Positions 10,341 through 23,060 of a DNA stretch of 64,000 bases are shown here, piece by piece; position 1 is the stretch's first letter, and every line of letters begins with the position of its first letter. The stretch spans positions 20,899,480 to 20,963,479 of the forward strand of contig NC_087065.1 in the NCBI RefSeq assembly GCF_963678635.1, written 5' to 3'. The translations under genes and the position numbers were made by a program. Below the pieces are notes generated by a model. That model ran no database searches. It saw only the letters and a program-made list of their open reading frames with translations, and had not been told where the DNA came from. Source of the DNA: Symsagittifera roscoffensis. Lineage: Eukaryota; Xenacoelomorpha; Acoela; Convolutidae.

Positions 10341-10954
10341 AGCTTGTGATTGAATTTTTTTTATGAAAAAAAAAATTGTGATTGACTTTTTTCTGATGAA
10401 AAACCCATTTTGAAAAAACTGGATCAATAAGTAAGTTTTTCCTGAAAAAAATCTTCACAAGCTATTTAACAGTATTTCCTACGTTCATTATGATCCTGGG
10501 TAAAATATCTTTTTAAATTTGAGCTCAGGAGATCCTTACCTCTCAGACGATTTAAAAATCCCGTTAAAAATGGCTGGCAAAAAAGTCGAAATTTGTCTGG
10601 AGGAAGAAACACCGCGAGCACAAATATACCTTGAGAGTCGGAACAATAACAATCGTTTTAATTGAAAAATAGGTAATCTTCAACAAGACTATAATTAACG
10701 AATAAAAATCCAATCAAGTCTATTATACCACGACTCCAAACTATATCGACTTAATACCGTATTCCAACATAACTACATCCCGTATTTTCACATCATTTTA
10801 GAGTTCAAATTTAGTCTGTAGAAAATAAAGTTATTGCATCTTCAAATAGGCTAACTTGGAGTAAAACAGAAAACTAGCTCATCAAAAAATTCAACACATC
10901 AATTGAACATCAATCGAGTCAATGTAAACACAAGTCCATTATTGCATTCATGTC

Positions 10955-13900
10955 TCATTCTAATTCTATGATGTTGAACTCTTTCGGTCTCATTGGAGGA
11001 GGGGGGAAGTAAGGGTTGCTCTGGACTGTCTCGTACGACTCGTTCGGTGCTCCCGGTCTTGCCGGGGGAGGAGGAATTGCCGTTGATCCCATTGCCGAGT
11101 AGGTATCTCTGTGCTGTAACTGCTGTTGCGGATGATTCATCAAACCTCTACGGGGATCGAATCCATATGACTGAAGAAAAAACAACTAGTCAACTTACGC
11201 TAGAAAAAATTGCTAGCCAATAGACCTGTCCAACACAAACTTGTTCGTAAAAATGACGGAAATTGCTATGGAATCACAGCGAGCCCCATATAGATAAACT
11301 TAAATGGAATGTATCGGGAACGCTGTTATTGAACTCTACTAATACTTTGACTAGGAGATATATCTCACAGTGTAAGGATTGAAAGAGGGTGCATTTGGGT
11401 TAAGTTTGGGTCTCCCGTATGAGTCCACAGAGTGTCCGGCTGGCGAGTTAGTAGCTGGCATTGCGTCGTTCAAAAAAGTCGGCATCAAGGGGTGGTTGTT
11501 TGGCCCAGCCGACGATCCTATTCCTCGATTTGACGATCCAACACCTATTGCCATATGTGGGTTCACAAGTGGAGGATTGAGAAATGCGCGAGACTGGGAG
11601 TTCGAGTGAGGGTTAGAAACTATCTTTGAGTAGGGCTCCTCCTCTCCGTATCCCGCATACCTTGCAGCTGAGTTCATCTGAGTCATCGATCTAAGCAAAC
11701 GAACATTCAAAAAATGTATATTAAAAAAACGTCGCTTCGCCAGTCCATTCAAAATATCAACAGCAAGTTATGCGTATTTTGGTGGTTTCGTTATCATGCG
11801 CCACTTAAAATAATTTTTCTGAAATATTTCAACGATTACCTTTTCCGTGTTTCGGGAAAATGTCGATCTGTATTGGATTGCGGATGGGCTGAACTGCTTC
11901 TTAATGCTTCGCTAGTCGCCACAAGAGGCGGCGAGGGAAAAGGAGAATTGTTTTTTGGATTATGCATTCCACCACCACTGTTTGGGTTGCTATCCGCTGG
12001 CGAAGCCGATGAAAGTGAAATAGCAGAAACGGGCCTTGCAGGCGGAATTTGTTTTGCCAGGGGTTCGTCATCCTCTGAATCTGAACAGAGATCAACAACT
12101 TCCGGAGGTTCTGCATGTTCTTCCTCCTGTGGCGTGGTCGCTGAGCTCTCAGTATTCTTACTGTTACAAGTCTCTTTCGGGTCAGTAACGGAAGGAGCTT
12201 TTGAAACATTAATGCTCGTCTTTTTCTGCGGTTCAACTGGAGTGCAATTGTTTCTTGAGTGTCCGGGCGAGTCCTCGACTTTGACTGGAGATGTGAGATC
12301 GGTGCCTGGAGCAGGCGTCATCGAAACAGTTTTGGAACTTTGAGGGGTCCCAATAGTCTGAAACTGTCGTTTGTCTCCGTCAATTGGCTCCCAGGAACCA
12401 TTGTCATAACAGTAAATTTCTGTGCACTCGTAGGTAGAAGAGTCCAAAACTTCGAGAAAATACCTTAAAAATAACTAATAAACGAACCGAAAACAAAATG
12501 ATGTCAAGACTGCCCGTAAACCAGGGCAAAACCCGGAATTTTCTGACAGTCTTTTAATTGATCTCCAATATTCTTTGCCAAAGAAAACAATTTGAGGTAA
12601 AGAAATAAACATCCAAACAAGGATAGCCGGTTGATGTTCAAGTAGCCAGATATTTTTTTTTGCAATTGTAATGTTTTTTTTTGTTCATTCGATGGTAAGA
12701 GTAGAATTCGCATATTGACAACGATTTTAATCAAAAAGTTTACTGAAAAACAAAATGAAAAAAAAGTGCAAAAAACTAAGATTCTACGTCTTATTTGCGG
12801 GTAAGAAGCCTGCTCGCTCGCTTTATTCCCTCTAAATTAGACCAAAAATTTTATACTGGTTTTTCACAGCACTGCAGAGATTTTTGGAAAACTTTCAATA
12901 GGGTTCAAATCGCGACTGCAAGTGCTTTATTATGATATCACTCGACCCCTTCCAATTCTTATTTGTGGTACCCAATTTTGCGTGGAAAACAAAAACACCA
13001 GAATACAAAGTTCGTCCCCAGCTTCAGCGGTTGGAACACAATAAAGATAATGTATAGATTTGCAGGCAAAAGAATGCATCAACATACCCATCCAGCATTA
13101 GTTCAGAAAACGGTGCTTCTTTTCCACAAACGGGACATTGCCAAGCAGGTCGCCTGAAATGTAGAAAATATGAGTCACCTTCATCTTCAACACGAAAAAA
13201 AACGAGTACGTTTCAAACAAAAATCAGTGTACTTTTCATTCATCTTGACGTAAAATTGTGCATCGAAGCACTGCACGTGTGAGCACTGTTTGCTCCTCAC
13301 TGGCATCGTCATTCTACACACTCCCAGAGGACAGTTGAGAGATGCCCTTAGAGTGGTCATTGCAATTTCACTGTCAGGGTCTATCTTCAACTTGTCCTTG
13401 ACTGAAAACGGACAAACGCGCATGAAAGTAGATCTCCAAGGAAATACAAAGAGAAAAATGAACAAGACTGTGTAACCTTCCAGATGATTAACAACTCATT
13501 TTTCATTTCTGTTTTGGATTCCACTGCTAACATTGTGAGTGCGTGATCGACCACACTCTTGCTTAGTAATAGACCTATTTTTCGCATATAGTTTTGGACT
13601 TTATCTTACTTGTACAATTTCACAGAGATTATCATACAAAAAATGCATAACTGAGAAGCTTACTGAGAGCTCTTGTATGATCCGCACTTCTCGGTCCCTT
13701 GGCCTTCAGTCGCTTCAGCAACTCAGCCGAGTCGTTCTCCTTAACCAGAAACACAGAGCAAACCCAAGTTCTCGCGAACTCTGTCGTCCACTGGATCTGT
13801 ACGTGGTTCACTTGGTGGTCAAACTTGATGAACTTAGTGACGTTCAGGGGCTTTGGGCTCCTCTTTGGAGGCTGACCTGCTTTGCTCTGTGGCAACACCG

Positions 13901-16900
13901 GCTGGAAAAAGGATCTTTCATGCAAAATCAGTTGAACAGGTGAAAATCCGATGCAAGTTCACTTGCTCGTTGACGTTTTTAAGATCTCCATTTCATGTCC
14001 AGAAATTGACAATTGCACAGCGACAAAAAAAATTAAAATCCATAAATTTAAGAAAATACTGAAATGTGGAGAAACGCCAGATATTTAACTTAATTGGAAA
14101 CTTTAGTTTGAAAAAAGATACAAGCAAACTATTTTTTATTTTCATAAATTCTAATTCCTGAAAAAAAGAGTTGGTGGAAGAGAAACAAGCGTTTAAATTG
14201 CATACAAAATATTAGAATCGAACAACTCCTATTTTGGTAGCAACATACGATTAATGTCTTCGAGCACTTCGAAACTTACTGGTAGGTCCACTGCTTTTCC
14301 ATTGACTCTCACATTAATGTAGGGCGGGTAGTTGTCCAATTGCGCACACGAAGTTTCCATCAGACAAAATCGCATCTGCACCTGCACTTGGTGCGTCTTA
14401 TCCACTATGGACCCATTCTGTCCATGGACATTCACCCGAGGCGACTTCTGGATCTGGTCCAGATGATGCGCTGACAGCGTGAAGTTGAAGTATGCGTCTT
14501 GATATGTGGAGTTGACGTTGTGTGGGGCTAAATAGCGTTAAAAATGCAAACTCAGTGCAGATTTCAATATCGATGCCATTTCCCAAAGCTGGTGCTTTCT
14601 GAGAAACGCTCAACATTGATGACATTGAACACTCACTTAGACATAGAGGTTTGAAAATGGTGTCCATCAGGTCGAAAAAAGGGATGACCTTGAACTTGAC
14701 ATCTGGATGTTCTGCGCCAGGTGGTGGCACTGTCATTTGATGTGACTGAGGTGGAGCAGGCTGCCGTTTCAAGTTCGTAGACTGGAACTGGCTCGAATTC
14801 ATGTGGTCTGGTGGTCGGTATGATGCAGTTGGTGGTTTGGGTATCTGGATATTGGCTAAATTGTGCGCATTTCTGTTGTTCTCTGGTCGAGAGGGCGGAG
14901 CAGGCATCGGATGATTCGGGAAGCTAAACCATATAAGACATAGCCAACAGACAAATGGAAAAGTGCCAATAAACTCAAGGAGACCACAGCAAAATGACTC
15001 ATCTCCCCAGTTTCAAAAGATATATCACATAAAAGACCTTTCAACTGTCAGAACCTTCCATGATTGACACTTTTTTGCAAAAGTTAATCCATATTGAAAA
15101 AACTAGATCCATAGGCAAATTATTTATTCTGCTAGGAATTCAAAAAATTGGAATTTTTTTTTTATGAAACGAAAAGTAATTCACGCTTTAACGCCATTTG
15201 AACTTTCGTAATTGGAGTGCGGCAATTAGTCTCCGTCCAGCAAAAGAATTTGTCTTGAACTTACAAAAAAATTTAAGTCAATCCGGGAAAAAACTCGAGC
15301 GTGAACAAATTTAAGCACTTCCTGAAAACAACCGACCTAATAAAAGTGTCTTCACATCGTTCATTGACTTTTAATAAGGGTTTTTTGGCTTGATTTAGCA
15401 CTTTAAAACAACCACAAAAAATCACAAACAATCAGCACAAAAAGCGAAAAAAATCAGGATGGAGAATAATTTTTGGACAGAATAAATACTGAAGAAAAGA
15501 ACACTAATACATCCCTGTATCAAATACTGACCTTGTTTGTCGGTTCGCATAACTAAAATATGAATACATCGTAGTTGTAATTCAATTCAGACAGAGCAAT
15601 AAGAAACCAAATAAAACAATCATTAGCTGCTGCCAAGTCAAATATTGGGCGCAAAAGATATACTGACATTAAATCATACTACTAGCTTGACATATCAAAT
15701 GCAAAATCAAAGGTTTCCTCGAAAACGCAGTCATTCTTACTGTCGATTATTTCAGCTCAACATTTCAGGTCTGACAAAAACTTTCAAGTAAAACCTCAGA
15801 ATCGTTTTTAAAATCTTGATTAATATGCTTTATCCCATAACGAAACTGAGAAAAATGCTCTTCACCAACAGCATGATTCTTCAGCTTCTACCACACTGAA
15901 TTGATAGACGTGATCTCTCGGTACAACTTGAGAGAAATTTGAAAACTTGTAAAAGGGTACAAACCCCAAAAAAGAAAACAAATAAAAGAAGTCGTAACGC
16001 AACTCAACAAAAAACCTCAAATTAAACTAAGCGAAAAACAGTGAAACAATTTACACAATCCGAGCTTCATTCACAAGACATAAAGACACACAGGTATTGA
16101 AAATTAAACAGTGTTTAATTTGCCTATTTTTTTTTAGTCTAAACTCGCAATTTTTTTAATCATTTAGTAGCAAGAAGCTATATTCTAAAAAGACGAAAAC
16201 CCCAAAATTTTCGGTATACTATTACAATGAATGGCCAAAATTCTAAAGAAGCCTTGTTGATTCTTTAATTGATAAAAACTAACAAAGTTCCTGAAAACCT
16301 GTCATCTTATCATCAATTGGCTAACCTACGTTCGTTTTATAAGCAAGATTTTAAAAATTCTCATACTGTATTTAAACGACAATGCAGAAACCGACATTAC
16401 GAGGGGCGGATTGAAACAAAAACTGGCAAAAACATTGAAATATTTATCATAACAAAAACGAAATTAACCTAAATTGAATCTTGAATTTTAGCGACACAAA
16501 TCAGTCAATAACTTTGTATTTTTTAGTTTCTACTGTGAAAGTAAATTAGCGCCAAATTGAGAGTCGATTCTCTTTCATAATGGAACGGAGGCAGGTTTTT
16601 AGGATTTTTCATGCTAGAAAAAACGCTCAACAGAACAGTTCGTCTCGGCGAGGATAGCATTGATGCTGAGCAAGAACTAGCATTGATGCTTTGTGATACT
16701 CTCAGGGCAGCTGTGAAGATTTCTCGCGTATCATTGAACAAGGGGAAGAGCCACATGTAATTTCAAGCTTGCAACTCGCTGTGTAAACCACTATTTACCT
16801 AATTTTTCGAGGCTAACACTGCCTTCATTATCAGGTGATTTTTTAAAGAGTTGGTGCCACCTGTGGATGTGGTCCACCGACCGTGGTAGTTCAAGAAAAG

Positions 16901-19581
16901 GGCTTAAAGTGCACTGCTGGTATTTTTGGTTGCCTCAAGCAGGTGTTTCAGTCACCAGGGAAAGTAGGAACTCTGACCTTATCGTGCCAGACGAATAAGC
17001 ATTCGCATGCATAAGCAGTCGCATGCATAGCATGTCGTCTATTGTAATTTCAACGAAAAGCTAGAGCTGGATCAAACTAAGTACGGCATCATCTTGTTCG
17101 ACATATCTGCATAGATTTTGCAGCAGGCTGCTGCTCCTTATGATTACCTAGACTCAAAATTAACAGATGCTGACCCAACACGTGATCATTACCCGGGCTC
17201 TAAATTGCAGATGAGCCTTTTTTGTGATACCTGAGTTTCCGCGGGAAAAAAAAATTAGCACACAACCGAAACCAAACCTTGATTGCATAATTAAAATTTC
17301 ATTATCCGAGAAAAATGAAACGAAAAAAATTCGTGATGAAAATAGTCGGCTAAAAACATAAATCAAAGGATAGCCGGTTACTGTGCAAGTAGCACAGAAT
17401 GTTCCGACCATAATCTTAAGCACAGAGGCGAAGCGAAGCTTCTCATCACTTGGGTTTCCACAAAAATAGCATTGCAAGCTACCAGACAGGAAGGAAAAGG
17501 AGAGCCACTAAGTCCAGAGAAAACAGAAAAATTTTCGAAGCAACCACAATTAAAACAAACCAAAACGTGGTCTGGAATGATGTTTTATTTCTGGAAAACA
17601 CGTCCAGACACACATTCGACGGCATTTAATGAAAATTATTTTTTGGAATCAACAAATTGGAATCACTAATGGACAAACTTTGCAGAACCAAAGAGCGTTT
17701 TCTTGCAGGGAGCTCTAGAAGCACAAAATTCTTGTACAAGGTCTGTTAAGCGACCAATTTTCACCTGCCACTCTGCTTTTGTTAGACGCCTCTGAGCCAC
17801 TTTCATCACCGAACTAAAATCTTTTCTTTACGAACAGTTTTCGCTATGGGACAATGCAAGAACATAGTGCTTTCATTGCTTTGCAAAGGCGGATTCTGAA
17901 GACTAAGAATTGAAAGATAACTTCAACTCTCTTCCAAGTCCCTCGAAGCCAATCGTTGCATTTTGTCTCCAAAAAGCAAAAAAGAAAGACATTACTACCT
18001 CCTCGACTGTAGAGCACATTACAGAAAAGTGATCACAGATTTTTATTATCAGTGAAAACATCGTTGATACATCGTTTAGCTGCTGAACACGAAATTCGAT
18101 CAAGTCCATGTAAAACGAAAATGAGTTGGAAAACACACCACCATCTGTTTATAAAGACCGTCATAATGAATATTGAAATCACCAGAAAAAAAGTCGAAAC
18201 GAGAGATAATACATAAATGAAACAAGGATAGCCGGTTACTGTGCAAGTTTAGTTCTACACTGAATTTTCAAGTTTTTGATTCCCAAAATGGCTTTCAGTA
18301 TCTCCAAAAACTAATTTTACACGAGTAAAACTAAAATTAATCATAAATAAGCTTTTGTAAACGGTTTAAAATAAGATGAAATCATCCATCCTTTTTCCTG
18401 ACATTCAAATTGGTGGTCCTTATATATCTTTTATATTTTGGTTTGAAGTCAACTCTAAATGAGAAAACAATACTCAAAACCATCGAGAAGTTCTTTGTAG
18501 AGATCTAATATTACATAGTCGACAGTTGCCACATTGCAGGTTTCAGCTATTTAATCAGTCTTTCTTTTGTTTTCAATCACGCCTCAATAACAACTATCAG
18601 AATACCACTCTTTCGGGTCAGATTTTGCTTCTTCCCAGTCTCAACTGAAGTTGAGGCAGCCTTTAAATGCAAATGAGGGTTTGTAGCGAAACAATTCCAA
18701 TTTTTGTAGCGATAAATGCGACTATTTGCAAGAAACGCCCTAGAAAGATGTAGATTGAAGAAACACCACTAGATTGTAGATTTCGGTTATAGCGCTTGCC
18801 TTATCCAAGAATTGATATATCAGATCATATACAATTTCGATATTATACAACTTTATCACAAAAATTAAGCAATAGTGACATTTTAAAAACTCTTTCAGCA
18901 AACTCGCAACGAGATTAGAGAAGCTAAAAAAGAAGCTCAAAAAACCAAAGGAGTTATTCTGATAGACTGTACCGAAAGTGTTTATTGTAAGTTTTTTACA
19001 GGAAAAAAAAGTTTTGTCTTGTACCTTATTCGATAACACACACCTTTACGAATCAAAGTAAACACACCTTATTAATCCATGGGAATCCATATCACTGTGG
19101 CATCACTGTTGATGATAACCAGATTCAAACGGTTTGGCAAATAACAAACGGAAATATTTTTATAGTTATTATTGATGTCTTACTATCAGTCTGATGATTA
19201 CCATCGATAACATAGGCAGTAAATTTAAGGGTTGATTTAATCATACTGGCAGGTAGAGCAACAATTCGACAAATTTAATAAGGGTTCATTAGTTAGTACC
19301 TACGTGAAACGTTGCGTATCGAACGCTGCTTAAGGTATCTTTATCGTGGTTAGTTTCTATGCGACGAAATGTCGCGTTTTAAAAAGCTACCAATGGTCGC
19401 CTCACAATACTGACCATATCTTGTATAGCTCCATGATCTTCTTCTCCACATGAGTGGGCACTGGGTCTCTGATTAAATTGTAGATGCGGGAGAGTAACTC
19501 TGTCTTCTTCCCATTCCTCGACACCCCAGCTACTGTACACACTGTAACTAACTCACTCACTCTAAAGTTGTCTACGATAGC
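10955..19581 (-). CDS. PIAS: PIAS-family SUMO E3 ligase (ten coding exons, N-terminal exon missing)
   Basis: Exons (5' to 3'): 19581-19415, 15552-15532, 14923-14637, 14527-14280, 13901-13664, 13401-13233, 13153-13088, 12463-11840, 11690-11369, 11170-10955. All junction phases agree and total 2358 nt, or 785 residues. The first is the SAP domain (FRVSELVTVCTVAG ... KKTELLSRIYNLI). The PINIT domain spans VKFKVIPFFDLMD to about RALIKDKLKIDPDSEIA. The SP-RING has CSHVQCFD and CPVCGKEAP with the zinc-binding Cys/His set intact. The acidic SUMO-interacting motif is VVDLCSDSEDDEP, and the C-terminus ends FNIIELE. PIAS proteins are nuclear, bind AT-rich DNA through SAP and promote SUMO transfer from UBC9. 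The first exon with the Met is not in these segments; weak candidates are given in the findings. Confidence 0.92.
12615..12995 (+). repeat. Dispersed repeat family B, long copy (in a PIAS intron)
   Basis: Starts ACAAGGATAGCCGGTTGATG, continues through GCCTGCTCGCTCGCTTTATT and CTCTAAATTAGACC. It then has a B-box-like GGGTTCAAATCGCGACTGC and ends with ATGATATCACTCGACCCCTTCC and GGTACCCAATTTTGCG. The same order is seen at 22440-22760. It lies antisense in the intron upstream of the 12463-11840 exon. Confidence 0.6.
14938..15380 (+). repeat. Dispersed repeat family A copy in a PIAS intron
   Basis: Begins CATAGCCAACAGACAAATGG immediately upstream of the 14923 acceptor, continues with GAAAAAACTAGATCCATAGG, and ends with the AAAGTGTCTTCACATCGTTCATTGACTTT block typical of the family's end. 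Confidence 0.55.
15532..15552 (-). other. 21-nt PIAS microexon
   Basis: Seven codons (phase 2 in and out), flanked by attttag and GGTCAGT. The donor matches the GGTCAGT donor of the preceding SAP exon, and joining it keeps the frame from MELYKI into the FPNHPMPAPP exon. Skipping it would also keep frame, so it could be a cassette exon. Confidence 0.6.
16605..17030 (+). other. Two GC-richer open segments in the large PIAS intron, unassigned
   Basis: On the + strand 16611-16759 encodes about 49 residues beginning MLEKTLNRTVRLGEDSIDAE. 16851-17009 encodes a second open stretch including CTAGIFGCLKQVF. Both have more even base composition than the surrounding intron. I recognise neither. They could be remnants of a transposon gene or a nested gene. 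No convincing start, splice pair or polyA signal links them. Confidence 0.25.
17338..17415 (+). repeat. Family B hairpin motif
   Basis: AGTCGGCTAAAAACATAAATC then GGATAGCCGGTTACTGTGCA, followed by AGTAGCACAGAATGTTCCGACC. TGTGC-AAGTA-GCACA forms a perfect five-base stem. It closely matches the copy at 22440-22510. A truncated copy lies at 18225-18250. Confidence 0.6.
18225..18250 (+). repeat. Family B motif, truncated copy
   Basis: AACAAGGATAGCCGGTTACT followed by GTGCAAGTTTAG; the hairpin's second arm is missing. It lies in the large PIAS intron. Confidence 0.5.
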
Positions 19582-19704
19582 CTGAAACCAACAACAAAAC
19601 CCTTTTTCGTGCTCACTTGCGAGCATTAGTAAAAAAAAATAAACCGTAACTCTACCTGAAACCAAACACGTAAGTATCATTATCTTATAATTTTTAGTGA
19701 TATC

Positions 19705-19999
19705 CAGGGGGCGCATTTGGGGGGGGGGGGGGGAAGCGTTGGCTGACTATTTTGAGATATCCATATTTGGCAACGGACCCTAAAAATTTTCTAACAGCGC
19801 CTTTGGAGCCAATGTATACTAATTTTGAGGGGGGAGTGCGCGCCGAAAAACCGAGATTTTTTGGTCAATTTTTTTTCCAAAAAGAGGCTAAAAACGCCTT
19901 TTTTGGCCTGTTTTTTTTTCAGTGGAAAAAAGGTAGACAAAACTTTTTTTTAGAAAATCCTCCCCCCCCCCCCCCCGAGCAAATCCTAGATCCGCCCTG
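19705..19999. mobile_element. hAT-like MITE with 8-bp target-site duplication
   Basis: A 295-bp element flanked by direct GTGATATC repeats at 19697-19704 and 20000-20007. Its ends begin CAGGGGGCGCATTTGGGG and, read inward from the right, CAGGGCGGATCTAGGATTTG, an imperfect terminal inverted repeat. An 8-bp duplication and CAG-GGCGGATC ends are typical of the hAT superfamily. Internally it holds a 17-base G run near the left end and a C run near the right end, with no transposase. It lies 124 bp upstream of the PIAS SAP exon. Confidence 0.65.
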
Positions 20000-20582
20000 G
20001 TGATATCACAGCATTTAACACTTCGGTTCGCTTTTATAAAAAAAACTTGCGCAATGATCTTTTAGCTTTCGTTGGCACATTAGTTTCCTGTCAGCAAGTT
20101 AAATATCATTAGAACGAATAACTACCAACACGCGAACAAAACGGCCGAGTCAGATCTAGTTATAAGTTTCTAGTATTAAAATTGGGATATTCGTTACTAT
20201 GTTCATAGAGAGGCCATGTGTGACCATAACATCATTCTTGGTGAGAGGGCTGGTATCATACTGGAGAATTTTAACTAGATCAGCTCTGTTTTAGCCAAAT
20301 ACAAACCTTCAAATCTGTCCGTATTGCATTGCTTCGTGACATTTCGAAATCTGAAATAACTAAGGATGAACACCATGCCCCTGCGGGCTTCTGTTGAATA
20401 TCTATTTAATGTTAGAATCAGAGCAATTTAAGTGCATTAAAAGTGTCTCGCATTTATTGATAGTAGCGATTTTACGTTTGGTAATGCTTAATACTGAAGC
20501 TTTCTTCAGGTGTAATTTTTCCTATATTTTCTTAAGAAAGATGAGAAATTATAGTCTTTGCTGTCTTTGAAGATAGCTTTTA

Positions 20583-20622
20583 CCCCCCCCCCCCTCAAAA
20601 AATCCTAGATCCGCCCCTAAAC
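20583..20622. mobile_element. Solo terminal fragment of the same MITE family
   Basis: A C run followed by AAATCCTAGATCCGCCCCTA repeats the right end of the 19705-19999 MITE. I found no matching left end, so this is a truncated copy. Confidence 0.4.
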
Positions 20623-22439
20623 GATTATTGCCGTGGAATTTTCGACAATCAATTTTCGAATTGAAGTTGGAACAATCAATTCTTTGCCTTGGCACGAACA
20701 GATTGATTTGATTTTTGATACAAGCCAAAACTCCGCCAAAATTATCTTCTGAAAATTATTCTAAGTTACATTAAATTGAAGGTCGAGTTGAGGCAGCGCG
20801 GCCATGAGGACAGATTGTCGACTTTGAATCATCAAACGAAGCAAAAGAAAGATTTAACCCCAAACACGTGGAATTGAATGGAGGGATTGAATGATTTTTG
20901 GATACTGATTAATTTTCCACTTCACAAACAGAAAAGCAACACAATTTGTCCAAATTGGGAACTTTCAAGACCACAAATTTTTTTAAAATCACAAAAAAAG
21001 AATATTGTTAATTTTTAAAACAGAAACGAACTAATCATTCAGAAGCCTTTCCGAAAACTATTACCAAAACTATGGTTCGAAACTGAAAATGATAAAAAAA
21101 GACTATGGCTGAAAATTTAGCCACATATCGTACGTTTCATGTCCTTGACCAGAAACCAAGACCTTAACTTTGTATGTTCTTATTGTTACTACGTTTGTTA
21201 CTTTATGTTCTTATTGAAACAGTACTACATAATTTCAAAATTTTTGCAGTCAGGCCAAAAACCAGGTTTGCACGAATTCACAAATATGTTATCACGCAAA
21301 CCATCGAACCAAACAAAACAGGCAGGCAAGTTCAAACAATCTTCCCCTCAATTCTTGAACCAACAAAATCTGCTTTCACTTTTCAAATCCCTTGTCGATA
21401 AACCGCTTTATCTTTTCACGTCACCAAACACACCCCGCCCTAGTCGATCATGGGAGGTGATCTTGCAAGTTAACCTCCCTTGACAAGAGCGTTAACAATA
21501 TGTCAAAGTAGGGGTTCATAGCCGCAACAATAATATCAAAAGAAGATTCCTAGAATCAAGCATCACATGCAACTAAGCTAATGAAATCATCGCATAAGAT
21601 TGTTTGACCGAAGATAATCTTTTTGGCGCTAGATCCATATGGTTCTTTAAGTCAGATCTCTCCAGTTTTTAACGAGGGAGCGTTGGCGAAGTAACTAAGT
21701 TTCCGCCTCTCAACGGAAAACTTAGGGCCCACCATGATTTGTACTACCCGAAACATAAAAAAATGCTTATAAACCTTAACCAGTTCACAATACCGATTCA
21801 GCGTGAAGAGCCCATCAGCTCGTATGTTAGTCATTTCCCGTGTCGATAAATCGCCGTAATCTAGAGGTCCTTTATCTAAACAATGACCAAACTCTTTATC
21901 TATATCAGATATTTACACAAAACATGCATAATCAGCCCTAAACTCATTCTCAATTAGATTCTATTCAATATCAAAAAAAAAGCCGAGAACAAAGTATTAA
22001 CCAAAACAAAAACTAACCTACTAAACAATCAATTTTGGATTTGAATTATGTTTTAAAATTGATCTTATACCAAAAAGATTGTGGGGAGAAGGACGTTCAG
22101 ACATGCGAAAAATTCATTAACAAAACTTGGAAATCAAAATTTGATAAATTCACACGGCTGGGGTGTATCAAAACAGCCACCTATAACTTTATTCTTCCTA
22201 AAAACAAAGGCTCTCAACAGGCGACGCCAAGCTTCGCATTACTTGCGAGATAAAAAAAACATGCCAAAATGGAAAAGAAAAATCTATAAAACTTTATAAA
22301 AAATCTGCTTAAATGCCATAAATTTCATAAAACAAAAAACTTCCTAAATTCTTGAGCTTTTTAAAACTGAATTTTTTTGGGTTCAACTATACAATTACTA
22401 AACGCAAAAAATGGAAGGAAAAACCTGAAATTCGTTTAG

Positions 22440-22760
22440 AAAATACTCGGCTACAAATAAAAACAAAGATAGCCGGTTACTGTGCAAGTGGTACAGCATT
22501 TTCCGACCCGTCTAAAAAAAATACAGCAAAATACTCGAGTAAAACTAAGACTTTACGGCTTAAATCAGGGTATTGTAAGCTTTTAAGCTAATAAAATCAG
22601 CTATTGTAAATCCTGCTAGCTCGAAATTATACGAAAAGAAAAATTCAAATAGTTTTTTCACGACACTGGGAAAATTTGATGGACATTTTTTTATGTCAAT
22701 CGAATTACGACTCAAAGGGCTTTCATATGATATATCACTCAACTCACTCCAATTATTTGT
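22440..22760 (+). repeat. Dispersed repeat family B, long copy
   Basis: CTCGGCTACAAATAAAAACAA then AGATAGCCGGTTACTGTGCA, AGTGGTACAGCATTTTCCGACC, ATCCTGCTAGCTCGAAATTA, then ACGACTCAAAGGGCTTTCATA and TGATATATCACTCAACTCAC. The hairpin arm changes from GCACA to GTACA, still able to pair through G-U. Confidence 0.6.
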
Positions 22761-22889
22761 GATAGCTGATTTTTTTTGCCAAATGTTTTTGCAGAAAATG
22801 TTAAGGTTCCCAAAAAAGCGCTAACAACTAATTTTATTGGCTTAAAACTAAATTAACAGGGCTTAAATTAAGCATAAATAAGCTGTTCT

Positions 22890-23060
22890 AAGCCTGCTCT
22901 TTCGCTTTATTCGCTCGAAATTGAAACGAAAATCAACAATTTTAAACCAGTTTATCTCAACACTGAATACACAATTTCAAATCACGACTAAAAGGGCTCC
23001 AATTTGATAGACCACTCGACTCATTCCGATTATTATTCGTGGTACCTGATTTTGCGAAAA
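22890..23060 (+). repeat. Family B distal half
   Basis: AGCCTGCTCTTTCGCTTTATTCG, then TTCAAATCACGACTAAAAGGG, CCACTCGACTCATTCCGATTAT and GGTACCTGATTTTGCG: the distal blocks of family B in order. Confidence 0.55.

Larger units (their letters stand above)
8251..10954. other. Intergenic region dominated by family A repeats
   Basis: Between the NUP62 5' end and the PIAS 3' end. It contains family A blocks at about 8735-8850 and the 763-bp tandem duplication described separately. 8340-8730 and 10500-10950 show no recognisable gene, only AT-rich sequence. Promoters for NUP62 must lie here but I see no motif I can support. Confidence 0.5.

Noticed and set aside
11714..12343. A 209-codon + strand ORF
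   Set aside because: Antisense of the PIAS exon carrying the SUMO-interacting motif.
19752..20003. An 83-codon ORF
   Set aside because: It lies inside the hAT-like MITE and reads homopolymers (poly-Pro, Phe); no transposase motif.
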